Shown here: one piece after another, positions 34,820 through 46,464 of the stretch
Position numbering within the stretch: position 1 is the first letter of the stretch
Layout of the letters: every line of letters begins with the position of its first letter
Assembly: GCF_002127325.2 (NCBI RefSeq)
Contig: NC_035444.2
Coordinates: forward strand, 82,043,870 to 82,107,869
Length of the DNA: 64,000 nucleotides
Reading direction: 5' to 3'
Origin: Helianthus annuus
Lineage: Eukaryota > Streptophyta > Magnoliopsida > Asterales > Asteraceae
The notes under the pieces: generated by a model
Told to the model about the DNA's origin: nothing
The model's input: only the letters and a program-made list of their open reading frames with translations
The model's database searches: none
Translations under genes and position numbers: made by a program

Positions 34820-34879
34820 GTGTGTTTGCCACGGGGACTTCGCGTACAGACCAAACGACAAATACCAGTATAAAGATGG

Positions 34880-35275
34880 AATATATAAAGGTGTAAAAAA
34901 CAAAATCGAAATAAAATGTAACAAATGTAAAAATTATATCGCGTATGTAATTTTTATAAAAAGAAACTAACGAACGAAAGTTATAAAGGAAATTAAAACT
35001 ACCGGGTAAAGACGTACGTTATCTATAGTGCATAGGTAAAAAAACCAAACACTGTAGCCGCCATTGTACCTTTTGTTATGTAATTTTATATACGCAAAAT
35101 ACGAATGTGTAAAAAACCAAAATCGAAACAAAATATAACAATTATAAAATTATGTCGCGTATTTAGGTTTTGTATAAATAAAACTAATGAACGAAAGTTA
35201 TAAAAAGAAAATTAATCTATTGAGATATAAACACATATTAATTATAGTGTATATGGGATAATTTGAAAAAAAAAA
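34880..35275 (+). repeat. imperfect direct repeat in AT-rich DNA
   Basis: A block beginning GTGTAAAAAACAAAATCGAA (about 34892) recurs, diverged, at about 35108, the two copies sharing a TATATCGCGTAT-like string and ACGAACGAAAGTTATAAA. The spacing is about 215 bp. No gene is seen between 34825 and 35480; the sequence is otherwise A-rich and unassigned. Confidence 0.6.
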
Positions 35276-35479
35276 CACCATTGTAGTCACTACTATACTT
35301 TTTATGATATAATTTGATAAAAAAATATAATATATAATAAGAACACCATATGTGTAATTTGTAGCCAAGAAAAAAATAAAACGAAAAGGGAAAAGATTGT
35401 GGTTAAAATAAAAATTGATAAAAACAAAGGGAAAAAGACAAAATATTGTGGTCAAAACAAAAATTCTAAAAGTACCATA

Positions 35480-35597
35480 TAGCTAAGATGATGTGATTGT
35501 AATATAATATAATATAATATAATATAATATAATATAATATAATATAATATAATATAATATAATATAATATAATATAATATAATTACATCATCAGCTA
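35480..35597. repeat. mini inverted-repeat element with an (AATAT)n core
   Basis: TAGCTAAGATGATGTGATT at the left and its imperfect complement AATTACATCATCAGCTA at the right enclose about 80 bp of the pentanucleotide AATAT. It may be a small MITE whose centre became a microsatellite, or a microsatellite that arose inside a hairpin. Confidence 0.55.
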
Positions 35598-35620
35598 AAG
35601 TAATTATTATCTCTTTTCTT

Positions 35621-36240
35621 TTTCTTTTAAAGGTTAACTTTGTACAATAGTAACCAAGTTTCAAGAGTGTTCTAATTAGGTCACTCATAATTTTTTTTGT
35701 TTCAATTAGTTCATTCAAGTTTCATTTGATGTTTCAATCCTAGATATTTTACCTAAATAGAAGGTCGTCCATCCTACATGGCATTTAAGTTTTTTATTTA
35801 AAAAATTTGTTGATATGGCACATAAATGCCAAAATGGGTTAGAAAAAAATGCGAAATAGATTTAAAAAAATTATAGAAAAGTTAAAAAAAATGCGAAAAA
35901 ATTAAAAAATGTGATTTTTTTTTCAAAATCTCTAAAAAGTTATCAAAATTTTTATAAAATCGTGAAAAATAGTTAGATGTCAGTAAATTTTTAGTGAAAG
36001 AAAGTACGAATTACTTCTACACCAAAAGCATTTAAATTATAGTCATAAATAAGATAAACAACTAACCATAAATAAATGTCATGTATGACTATGACCTGCT
36101 ATTCAGATAAAATATCTAGCATTAGAACACCAAAATAAAGTAGAATGATCTAATTAGAACAATAAATTTTATTAGTGACCTAATTGGAACACTTCTAAAA
36201 CTTCATTACTATTCTGTGACATATTCCCCTTAAAAGAAAC
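35621..36240. mobile_element. long-inverted-repeat (foldback-type) element, about 620 bp
   Basis: The left arm begins TTTCTTTTAAAGG and includes AGAGTGTTCTAATTAGGTCACT (near 35668). The right arm is its imperfect complement, ending CCTTAAAAGAAA. The arms are about 130 bp or more, and the AT-rich middle has no ORF. No clear target duplication was found, so class assignment is open (MULE-like or foldback). Confidence 0.65.
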
Positions 36241-36964
36241 AGTACTAAAAGCATGTGTGGTTTTATTTTATGTGCTTTTATTTTGAGTATTTTAATATAA
36301 TATAATTATGTCTAAACATACTTTGTTTTTTTTATATTTTTAAAATATAATTATTTATAAAATTCTCAATACTGTTCTCACTTATTTATTTTTATCTACG
36401 TTTTCATAATAAATTAATTCAAAATCAAGTTGGGTCAAATATATTTAAGTTTTTATTTCTTTATTTTTAATACGAGTTAGGTCAAATATAATTGGTTTTT
36501 CACAAAAAAAAATCCGTCATAACTTTTCATACATATTGTCTTATAAAACTTTGAATATCGTGTTATAACTTTCTAATTTGTATCCAGGTGATGATAGAAG
36601 TTTTATTTTACATGTGTTACAATACAAAATTTGTGGAAAACATAGTTGCATTCGAAATATAATATTTTTTTGGTATCATAAAGCTGTAGCGAGTGTTGTG
36701 TGGCAGTAACACTGTGACGAACAAATTGATACCGACGTTCAATTTTTTATGGTTTTTAATCTATCTAAAACATGTATTGACATTCATAACTTTATTCTTT
36801 GGTTTTTTTTTTTTTTCATTTTGGTTGCTATACCGAGAACTGATATTGTATCGGACCAAACCGACGCCGACTAAATTCCCGACACGTAGCGCGGGAGAAT
36901 CCCATTAGTTAATGTGAAAATAACAAATAACAAGAAATTATTTGTTTCTTATAATAATACTATA
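36241..36964 (+). other. AT-rich intergenic DNA
   Basis: No gene, RNA or complete mobile element recognised. A short sequence ending in CGACACGTAGCGCGGGAGAA at about 36873-36897 could be a decayed Helitron or LTR remnant. Confidence 0.4.
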
Positions 36965-37642
36965 CTAGCTTACAACCCCGTGTATTACACGGGTTGATTG
37001 ACGAAAAATATGAATTATAAACTTGTATATAATCCTTATTAATGAAATGACTTATTTAGATAGATTAGTAAAATAAAAAAACTGTTATATTTCCGTTACT
37101 TGTACATGTGATTTATATTTTATTAGTAATTATTGTTTATATCCAAATAATATATTTTATCTTAACAAATATATATGGTTAGGGTAGAATGAAAACTTCT
37201 ACGAGGTGTGAGAACTTAGAGAACTCAACCTTACAAAAGATTTTTTTGAATTTTTTACAGAGGGTGTGAATGCACGGTTAAACTCAGGACATTAAACTTT
37301 TTGATTTTGCATTCAAGTAGTTAAAACCACTAAAACATAGGGACTCAAAAAGTAATTTACTATTAATTAAATTTGAAATTATATGTTTGATCTCTAACTA
37401 TATTAAATAATATACTATATTAAATAATATTATACTTATTATATTATTTGATACATTTATATTTGTTATAGATAATTATTAATTAAATTTGAATTTAAAC
37501 GTTTATCTCTAACTATATTAATTAATTAATATTATATTATATTTTGTGTATAAAATTAATTAATATGTAATACTATTATTAAAAGGGAGGAGGCATCAGA
37601 GAATGACACATGTACAAAAAGATTTTCGTTTATTAGTATAGA
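36965..37642 (-). mobile_element. non-autonomous Helitron
   Basis: On the minus strand it starts TCTATACTAATAAACG with a GACACATG-like 5' block (ACATGTGTCATTCTCTGATG). It ends with a hairpin CCCGTGT/loop/ACACGGGG a dozen bases before the terminal CTAG, followed by T. These are Helitron ends. The base before the 5' TC is T rather than the usual A. It has no Rep/helicase coding sequence. Confidence 0.7.
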
Positions 37643-38135
37643 AAGACTATGAAAAAACTTATTATATTTTTTTTATTAATGTAATACTTGTCTCATTATT
37701 TGCCTTTAAAAATTAACACATTTTTTTTATTTAACCCATGATTAGATTTATCAACTTACATAAACTGATAAACATAACCGACCCAACTCTAGAGTGAAGA
37801 GTTAAAAGAACCGTCTTATGAGGAAAAACGAGCCATTTGTAACTAAAACCAGCCAGTCATGAAAATCCAACGCTAAAACATATTTCGTCCTTTGTTACAA
37901 ACACCATAAGGATTTTGTTAGCATTTTTGTAAAAATACTGGTTAATTTGCAATTAATTTGCAAAGAATTAAAAAAAAAAGGTATGTTCTTCAAAAAGTCA
38001 ACAAAAGCAAATGGTAGTTTTTTGGCTGAATACAACAAAGAAAAGTTAAAAAATTATCACAAAACTAGCCTTGAAGTAACAAACAAGAATCAATTGTAAT
38101 GTCAAAACAGTCTATAAACATTCTTGGCTCATTCT
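37643..38135 (+). other. 3' flank of the KTI12 gene
   Basis: AT-rich sequence downstream of the minus-strand KTI12 stop codon. It should contain the 3' UTR and polyadenylation signals, but no single signal stands out. Confidence 0.4.
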
Positions 38136-39044
38136 TCATCCACTTCCAAATTCTTGGTTCAAATAGTCGATAAACATTCTCTTTGCGCTGTCAGCATCCA
38201 AAGGCGGTGGTAGCCCACTCAAGCTCGATTGACCGGTCAACTTTATAAAAGTCTTTCTTAGTCTCCGAAGCTCAGGTAACCCAACCGACCTTGAAATGTT
38301 GATAGTCGGCAAGTTATGGCCGATAGAAAGTCCCGTCACAGGCCCACCCATTGCTAACGACTGAGCTTCAACGATAGCACTCGTCACCACCTGTGTGGCT
38401 CGGTCCATTTCATAAAGTGAGTTCGCCTCTGTAAACCGAGCACTTTGTGTCGCTATTGTTGGCTGCAAAATTTTAACATCTCGGGTTTTCGAGTCAACTT
38501 TCTTGGTTATGTAAGATACAAGATCTATAATAGCAGGAGAAGATTTATCTATCCCATCTTTAAATGGCCATAGTTCAAATAAAGGTGAATCCCATCGGTT
38601 TCTTCTATCGGGTCTCTCGAATCTCCTAACTAAATCTTCGAATATACCATCGTTATACGAAATCCCATCTTTCTCCCTGCGTTCTTTATTCCAGTTTCTA
38701 CAATCGGTTTCTTCAACGTCACAGAAGAGAACACAATGCCTGATTCCCGCAGCTCGTGCAAGACACCATAACTCGTATCTGTAGCCCTTTATGCTGTTAA
38801 GGGAATCTACTATTATAATGCTGTCTTTCGATAGTGACCTATCGACTTCTGATCTAAGTACTCCCCTTAGGTTTTTTTCGGAGGTCATTTCAGCATAGGT
38901 TTGGTTGCGATCGAGATGAAAGGATGTTTCGTCGATGATTCGGACATTAGGTTTAGGTTCTATGTTGTTTAGAGCTTCAGCTAGGCAAAGCGCAGCTGTT
39001 GACTTCCCACTGCTTGGTTGACCACATATTATGACCAATGCCAT
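38136..39044 (-). CDS. KTI12: KTI12/DRL1-like Elongator regulatory protein
   Basis: A single-exon frame of 302 codons, the usual length of plant KTI12 (Arabidopsis DRL1/ELO4). I chose the ATG at 39044 because MALVIICGQPSSGKST matches the family start; the frame upstream is open but reads as leader. The P-loop GQPSSGKS is at residues 8-15, a Walker-B-like IIIVDSLN near 95-103, and conserved WNKERR and FERPDRRNRWDSPLF segments are in the middle. A C-terminal segment ends in LRRLRKTFIKL and a short tail. KTI12 is a P-loop protein that works with the Elongator complex in modifying wobble uridines of tRNA and, in plants, affects leaf and meristem growth. The gene appears intact. Confidence 0.93.
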   Translation of the reverse strand: MALVIICGQPSSGKSTAALCLAEALNNIEPKPNVRIIDETSFHLDRNQTYAEMTSEKNLRGVLRSEVDRSLSKDSIIIVDSLNSIKGYRYELWCLARAAGIRHCVLFCDVEETDCRNWNKERREKDGISYNDGIFEDLVRRFERPDRRNRWDSPLFELWPFKDGIDKSSPAIIDLVSYITKKVDSKTRDVKILQPTIATQSARFTEANSLYEMDRATQVVTSAIVEAQSLAMGGPVTGLSIGHNLPTINISRSVGLPELRRLRKTFIKLTGQSSLSGLPPPLDADSAKRMFIDYLNQEFGSG

Positions 39045-39061
39045 CAAAATTTGATTGCAGA

Positions 39062-40763
39062 CTGCAGACACAGATGTTTCTTTATTGATTGCGTGTGTGG
39101 GGCAAATGATCACAAGAAAAACCTGTTTATGATCACAACATAGGTTATACTGAGTGGAGTTTTGATTACTGACTTTTTTAACCATTGTACTTAGGTTTTT
39201 TGTTAGGTACAAACCAAAATTCTTGTAAAGAAAGACTGATGTTTGAAACGAGGAGTGGGTTACTGTCAAAAAATGTCAACATAGGTGCAGAAAAAGTAGT
39301 AAAAGATTTATGCTTGCGGATTTTTGTCCAGAATTGCTCATCATGCGAAGTGTGGTTTTTTTTTTTTTTTGAAATTCCCAAGAACAATGGTAGTTTGCAA
39401 CTAACAGCCAAGTATAACAGTGCCTTTTCTCATTCTTGCATATGCTTGTTTTTAACATTTTCACAAGAACACTTTATTTGCGAGAAAAGCCAAGGTATGA
39501 TGGTTTGAAAAGTCGATAGCTGCTAAATTTTCGTGATATGTGGTAATTTTAACATAATGAATGAGTCAAGATCTAGTACTACCTTTAAACAGTGAATCTA
39601 TTACTTAAGATGCTTATGAAAAAAAAATGAGATCCAGTACTACCTTCAAACAGTATATTCTCTATTCCAATGAACTTATATAAAAAAGATTTTGATGAAA
39701 ATGTTATCAGAAAATCTAATCTTATTGTCAATTGATCTAAAATATCGATGTTTTATCGGTTTGAGTAGGATAAAGAGATGTCATATCTGCAGCTTTTCTA
39801 GTGAGAATTAGGAGTGAGCAACATCCGGTCTAGAGCAACTACACGACTACCTAACCCAGGACCTACCTGAGACTGACTGAATAAATGTTATTGGTTGTGG
39901 AATCTTATAGTTTTTTTTTTCTGAGTTTAAACCAAACAAAAAACTACACGAATCCAAAACAACAGCCATACCGATAACATGCATTCGGTAGGTCCTGGGT
40001 TGGGTATTCGGTCTAGACGGATGCTGCCAACTCCTAATTCTCACTAGAATAGATGCAGATATGCCATTTCCTGATCCCACTCAAACGTATACAATTTCAT
40101 GCACATCAATTGACAATAAGATTAGTTTTCCTGATAACCATCAAAATCTTTTTTATACAATTTCGTTGGAATAAAGAACATCCAAAAATAATCCCAATAT
40201 CAAAAGATCACAAACTGAAATCCCAACAGTAGCAGTGTGAGCCATGAGTTGGCGATAACAGAAGCAGGCAGCCAGAAACTTACATCTAGAATTTATTAGC
40301 TTACAATCTACCCCTCAAGGCGAAATCAATTAATTGACCATTGTATATTCACGATTATCCCACGCAAAAAGAACCAAATGAGTTTTTTAAAATATCTTCA
40401 ACTACAACCATATAATGTTTCTGCAATTCTCTTAAAAACACAGAATTGGATGTTTCTACAACCATATTAGCTTACTCTGAATAATTTCTTCACATCATCG
40501 TCAATTTTCATGTTCAAACTACTATTTCTCAAAAATTCATCCATCAATCACACATAGGATATATATATATACAGTAATTTACGCATCATCAGAGCAACAA
40601 ATCTATTTGTTCTACGATTTCGGAATAAAAAACGCTAAGTTCATTAAGAATTTGGGAGTATTTTGTACATAAACCCTAATACTTCATCTGACGAAACAGA
40701 CATTCATTACTGCATAACGATTGTGCAACAAGTTATCGAAGAAAAGATTGAAGAGTAGGTTAC
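39062..40763 (-). other. probable 5' UTR intron of KTI12
   Basis: On the minus strand a CT-rich leader ends CTCTGAG and is followed by GTAACC (donor at 40763). A TGTGTCTGCAG acceptor lies at 39062, 17 bases before the ATG. The 1.7-kb intron holds a long inverted repeat (39661-40175) and a short tandem duplication (GATCTAGTACTACCTT at 39571, repeated at 39631). The leader upstream, near 40764-40850, has a (CT)n run and CAGCAG repeats. The splice sites are predicted from sequence only. Confidence 0.6.
39661..40175. repeat. long imperfect hairpin within the KTI12 leader intron
   Basis: Arm 1 (about 39661-39868) and arm 2 (about 39985-40175) are inverted copies of roughly 80 percent identity by eye. 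Shared strings include CTAATCTTATTGTCAATTGA, CTAGTGAGAATTAGGAGT and ACCCAGGACCTACC with their complements. The spacer is about 115 bp. No transposase or clear target duplication is seen. Confidence 0.75.
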
Positions 40764-40993
40764 CTCAGAGAGAGAGAGAGAAGGTGCAGATTTTTATCAA
40801 TGGTGGCTGCTGCTGAGCTGCTGCTGTGTGTGTATGTGTGCGAAATGCTTGATTCCGAAACCTTTTTACTACGAAAGCTTTATACAAGAATATCGTTGTT
40901 CCTCCTTCATGTTTAATAAATTCACTCTATAACCCTACAATTTTTTTAAACTCTTTTATACTTGGAATTTTTTTTTTCTAACGGCAAAGTAAC

Positions 40994-41851
40994 TAGGGCC
41001 GTTCAAATTGCTCGCCGCTCGTTCGGAAATTGCTTGGAAAATACTCGTTCGATTTGACGCTTGGTTGTAAACGAGCCGCTCTGCTCGGTTCGGTTTGTAA
41101 ACGAGCCAAGCATGAGCAAAGGTCTGCTCGGCTCGGTTCGGCTCGAATTATTACTTTTAATTAGTATATATACATATACACTTACATATATAATAAACAT
41201 GTATATACACACACATATATATACACACAAATATAAATTATACATATATATATACACACATCTAAATATATACACACATTACACATACATATATACTTAA
41301 ATATAAATTAAATTTAGAGTTTTATATCTACCACTCTATTAGATTTTGGTCCACTATATACAAATTTACAACTATATCTATACGTACTAGCCCAACCACG
41401 GCGATAAAAAAATTAATATCAAATCTAAAAGTTAACCATAAACCGTTAGACGATAGTCTGCTCATCGCCTCAATGTTTCATGTCGTTACCCTAAGTCGAT
41501 CGTCACCTTCTCTCAACGTAATTGTTCGTGCAATATAATCATCAGCTCGTCGGCCACTACATTGTTATTCATAAGAAAAATATTATGCTATGAAATGTGC
41601 ATGTTTTTAAAGACATAAAAACTTGCTACCCAACATTGTCACTATCACTCTCAGAAAATTTAAATTGGGCGACACGGTTGTCAAAATCGCTCGAATTTCG
41701 CTCGACGCTCGCTCAGAATTTTTACCGCTTGAAAAATGCTCGCTTGATTTGAGGTTCGGTTCTAAATGAGCTACTCCGCTCGGTTCGGTTTGTAAACGAG
41801 CCAAGCACGAACAAAGGTCCGCTTGATTCGGCTCGACTCGTGAACAGCCCA
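40994..41851. mobile_element. non-autonomous hAT element (858 bp)
   Basis: Begins TAGGGCCGTTCA and ends TGAACAGCCCA (inverted ends), flanked by the 8-bp duplication AAAGTAAC (40986-40993 and 41852-41859). An 8-bp duplication is the hAT mark. Inside, a GCTCG/CGAGC-rich block of about 140 bp occurs twice in the same direction (about 41003-41147 and 41690-41845), with TA/CA-rich low-complexity DNA between them (41160-41300). No transposase is present. Confidence 0.88.
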
Positions 41852-42009
41852 AAAGTAACCTACTCTTGTCCCATGAATACTTTATTTGGCGCACAATGAG
41901 AGTTGAATTCTTATCACTTTAAGAGGCACTATACGTTCACAAAGACATTGATACCCTTAGGCTACAAGACTTTTGGTGAAACCTAAGTTTCTAAGGGTAT
42001 ATGGTGTGC

Positions 42010-42207
42010 AGTGGTGAAGCTTGAGATTTCTGACGAGTGGGGGGGGGGGGGGTCGAAAACGTATATATCCAAAATTTTCTATAGAACCGAGGGGTCGAAA
42101 ATGTATATACCCAAAAATTTCTATACAAAAACTACATGCATAACACTATTGAGCGAAAAGTTTGGGAGGTCGGACGCCCCCTCCGGCCCCTTCTAACCTT
42201 CGCCCCT
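42010..42207. mobile_element. MULE-like MITE inside the Harbinger end
   Basis: Begins AGTGGTGAAGCTTGAG and ends CTAACCTTCGCCCCT, matching the ends of the MITE at 21564-22069. The flanks TATGGTGTGC and GACGGTGTGG agree at 7 of 10 bases, consistent with an old 9-10 bp duplication. It contains a run of G near 42040-42052. Confidence 0.7.
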
Positions 42208-44024
42208 GACGGTGTGGGCGACAAAGGGGGGCGGTAAACTGGGTTTGCCGCTCGGGAACACCGCCGCCAACCCCCTTTGCCGCGCAGTGAGGTTTGTTCT
42301 TCGGTGACTTCATACCGATTGATAAAGGGACAATTTTGACCGTTGGGGGATGACCAACGACTATATAGCCGTTTAAATAAAAAAATATATATTTTCTTTT
42401 TAAAATTAAACTATTAATAATACCCCACATAATTCATACCCAAATACATTCAAATTTATACCTCAACCAAACCAAAAAAAAATACCAAACATTTACCAAA
42501 TACATTCAAATTTATACCCCAACCAAACCAAAAAAAAAACCAAACATTTACCCAATCATTCGAAAACAAAATGGCGCATGAACTCCCGTTGTTTTTTCCA
42601 CCCGATAGTAGCGACGATTCATCTAATAGTAGCATTCTTTTTTTCCAAAATCTCATCGAAGAAGCCGAACTTCAAGACACAGGCACATTTAACCAAAGGA
42701 GATATATTGAACGTCAACGTGAGGTGGGGCACGAGACACTCATGGCGGATTATTTTGTCGAATACCCGAAATACAACGAAGATATTTTTCAGCATAGGTT
42801 CCGTGTGTCGAAACGTTTGTTTCTAAAAATTGTGAGCGACGTGGAAGCGAACGACTCATGGTTTCAAGAGGCCCTCGATGCGCGAGGTAGGAAGGGCTTT
42901 ACGCCTTACATCGGCTAGTAAACAGCTTGCAACTGGTAGCACTTCGGACGAGAACGACGAGTACTTGCATATGGCCGAAAGAACTTCCCGCGAGTGCCTA
43001 GAATATTTTTGCTACACAGTTTGCAAAATATACGCTCCGGAGTTCTTACGTAGACCGACAAGCCACGACATGGCACTTTTATACGAAGCTCATGAGGAAA
43101 AACATCACCTTCCATGTATGTTCGGTAGCCTTGATTGCACCCATCTCGTTTGGCGATTTTGTCCCACAGAGTATCGAGGCCAATATATGCGAGGAGATCA
43201 CCGATACCCGACTGTTATGCTCGAAGCGGTTGCATCTCAAGATTTATGGATTTGGCATGCTTTTTGCTGTCCACCAGGTTCACAAAACTATATCAATGTG
43301 CTAAAACAATCTCCATTATTTTAACGGAACAAAATGGAACCGCGCCAAAATGTCCATTTTACGTTAACAACCATTTATACAAACGTGGTTATTTGCTCGT
43401 GGATGGAATCTACCCTGCGTGGTCCGTGTTTATGAAGTCAATCCCATACCCTCACGAAGTAAACGAAAAGAAATTCAAGAGGCAACACTGTAACAACCCG
43501 CACTTTCGCGCTTGTTACTCTCGTTACGCCTAGCACCAGATATTCGGATCATAATGTAAACTCTACCGCTTACTACGCTACTTCGCATATTTTCGCACTA
43601 CATCGCTTACTACACACGCTGTATCACACATCACAACGCATACGCTTATAACGCTAACACGATAACATCACGTGAGTATCTAAACTACTCACTCTCGCTC
43701 ATCGCAACGCAAACTCAACGCAAACTTGAAACGCAGTTACTTGTGCCATGACCTATCTATACTACTATATTAAACAAACTGGGTTTTTTGTCCTTTTGGT
43801 AATTTTACAATGTGTACAAATTTTAAAGCCAAATGTATAAATAAAGGAAGCCATTTTAGAGGGGGGAAATTGGGACAAATTCCAAACTTTTAAGACACTT
43901 TAAGGCTAATTTAGATATTTCATCCAAACGCTACATTTATGTCAATGAAACAAAAGGTCAGAGATTTAGAAGAAAGAACACCATTATTAAGAAGATTGAA
44001 TGTACAGCATTTACAATATTATTA

Positions 44025-44270
44025 GACCATAGGTAATGGTTAATGCCCACTAAGGGGCATTTTTCACCACATCATCATCATAATGCCCTTTTAAAAAAGG
44101 TGTAATGGTTAATGCCCGTTTCATTTATTACTTTCCATTATTTTTCTTCTCTTTGGGCATTGTTATAGAAATGCCCCTCACTCTTCATGCCCCTATAATG
44201 CCCATGAGTAATGGTGTAAGGGCATTATCAAAATCTTTCATGCCCTTATAAAGCCCCATTACATATGGTC
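44025..44270. mobile_element. Tourist-like (Harbinger) MITE (246 bp)
   Basis: Begins GACCATAGGTAATGG and ends CCATTACATATGGTC (inverted ends), flanked by TTA on both sides (44022-44024 and 44271-44273). It is rich in ATGCCC strings. It has no coding capacity. Confidence 0.85.
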
Positions 44271-44567
44271 TTAAGGAGATTCAATGTAATCTTCCACAAG
44301 CGAATTAGTTGGCAAAATCATCAGTTACCGCCATTAAAATCCCCAATTGAATGTAAGATCAGTTACAAATCCCCACAACTACAAATCCATCAAAGTAAGG
44401 GATTCATCAAATCGCACCAGCCACCTTAACTGTCAGAATTGATTTTCTCGTTTAACTCATCCTTCAATTGAGATTTTAAGTAGGGTCTGCGATTGAGCTT
44501 TGCCCTCTCAAGTCAATATTATACACACACACAGTCACACACACACATAAGTAGTTTGTGATTTTCA

Positions 44568-44756
44568 GTGCGTTTCATCCCCTCTCGAAATCCTTTCATT
44601 CAATCAATTTTCTTCTTCTTCCAACAAAAATTTCGATTCACATGCTTCTATTCCTCCCTCAGAATTGATGCTTCAGCCCCGAATAGGTATTCATTGGAGA
44701 ATTTAGTGAATTATGTTGATCACTTTCTTCGTGAAGCTTTGCAAAACCCTAGGTAA
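44568..44756 (+). pseudogene. possible captured first exon of a host gene
   Basis: A short frame of 62 codons follows a CT- and CA-rich leader-like region (44500-44560). Its N-terminus is rich in Arg, Ser and Phe (as in organelle-targeting peptides) and it ends in CCTAGGTAACG, which resembles an exon/intron junction. Such promoter-exon-intron pieces are often picked up by Helitrons. I could not identify the parent gene. Confidence 0.4.
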
Positions 44757-45198
44757 CGCATTTCAGGTATCTGTTTATTTTTTTAGGGTTGTCTTGCGGT
44801 TTTGTGGTTTTTATGGGTTGTATTAATGATGTTATATGTTATTGGGTCAACTTTTAATGAATTTCAATATTATTACCATTAGTACTGAAAACAGAGAAAG
44901 TATAGTATATCTAACAATTGCATCGATTCTTGCAGATTTTTGTAGGTGCTTTCTTGGACAATGGGATTCTCTATAAACTGCAGGTTTGTTAATTGTTATC
45001 TTTGTTTTAAATGGTTACTTGTATCATCATGTTGAACACAAATGGTGTATCTAAATAAGAGTAGGAAATGTTGCAACATCAAGTCGAACAATGGTCTTAG
45101 GCAACTACAGTGGTGTATCTAAACATGAGCAAGAGCAGGTACATGTACTCATTAATGTTTGGTTTTCGATTTTTTTCCGACTCCAAATAGCTGGTTTT

Positions 45199-45470
45199 TT
45201 GGTGAAGTGGGTAAGACAGGATGATGTAAACAATAAAGCAAATGGCTTCTGTTGGAACAAGATTGCAACACCAAAGATGAATCTTTTTGCCTGGAGGGTG
45301 GTGGAAGGGACCGCTGACCATGTGGTGGAAGGGACCGCCACCGAAGACAAAAATAGGGGTATAAACATCCAATCAACTATGTGGGGTCTTAGTGGGATTG
45401 ATGAAGAGACCACTGACCATGTGTTGCTGAACTGTTCGGTAGCAGACATGGTACAAACACATGTATTATC
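45199..45470 (+). pseudogene. LINE-type reverse-transcriptase zinc-domain (zf-RVT) fragment
   Basis: The translation has WNKIATPKMNLFAWRV, matching the zf-RVT domain that follows reverse transcriptase in plant LINEs, then EETTDHVLLNCSVAD with the His and Cys of the zinc site. A 17-base segment (GTGGTGGAAGGGACCGC) is duplicated in tandem at about 45298 and 45325, replacing part of the domain. It lies inside the putative Helitron. It is a fragment, not a working gene. Confidence 0.7.
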
Positions 45471-46464
45471 CTGGTTAATAACAATCAAAATGATATATTA
45501 CTTTTTCCATCTAAATATTAGAATGATTTAGAATTACTTAGTTAATAACAATCAAAATGATTAATGTTCAGTTATTTACATGTGCAAGGTGGCACATTGT
45601 GCATGGTTAATGTTCTATGTTGTCCACAAAAGTGCAGTTTGAGAAATGAGAACCATAAGTATGTAAGTGTAGCTTAGGACATCGAATCATAAGTATCAAT
45701 AAAAGGACGGCACAATGGTTATCAACAATATTGCATATAGTGCATCATAATGGTTATGAACAAAAATGCAGCCTAAAGGCATTTACATAAAGTGAAATTT
45801 ATTGCATAACCAGTATCTAACAAAATGAGAGCTGTTTGGACGTAGTCCTTGGTGTTTTGCCCCAACGCTATTTACATAGGGTGTTATATGTTCATAATGT
45901 AGAGCCAAAAGTATTACTATTTATCAAAAGGAGGGCGCCATATTTGCATGTGCCTTGGTTTGTTCGTCAGCTTATATGGTAGATGTGCTCCCAATTAGTT
46001 ATACACACAGACGATTGCCTTGGTTTGTTCCCAAGCTAACATAAACGAGTATCAGTGTATTACGTTAATTTTACACAATTTCTAAGATGGCAGATGAAAA
46101 GGCCCATGCTAAATTTACTACTCCGTATTTTTGTTCCATCCCTACCCCTCCTCGACCCATCTTAGCGCCCTCATCGAAACCCATTATGGGTTGGTTCGTA
46201 ATAGAAATCATAACACCCGCTGCAACGTGCGGGCATTCCCACTATTATATTATAATAATAGTTAGATACAAAATATCTAAGTATTAGAGCTTGTTTAAAC
46301 GCGCACACGCTGGTACGCGTAACTCAATTTATCGCATTGGAACGCAACATAACACGATACTACTTATCTCACTAAGACGCTTAAAGTACCCACAATGATT
46401 AATGTAACAAAACACGTCAAATGAACCAAGTTGGAAAACTAGCAAACGCGAGCTCGATCGTGCG

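Larger units (their letters stand above)
43756..46245 (+). mobile_element. probable Helitron carrying gene fragments (2.5 kb)
   Basis: Begins TCTATACTACTATATTAAAC after an A, and ends with a small hairpin CCCGC/GCGGG (46216-46233) about 10 bases before CACTAT, followed by T. The expected terminal CTAG is CTAT here, so the 3' end is tentative. It contains a Tourist-like MITE, a spliced-looking first exon and a LINE zinc-domain fragment. No Rep or helicase frame is present. Confidence 0.6.
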
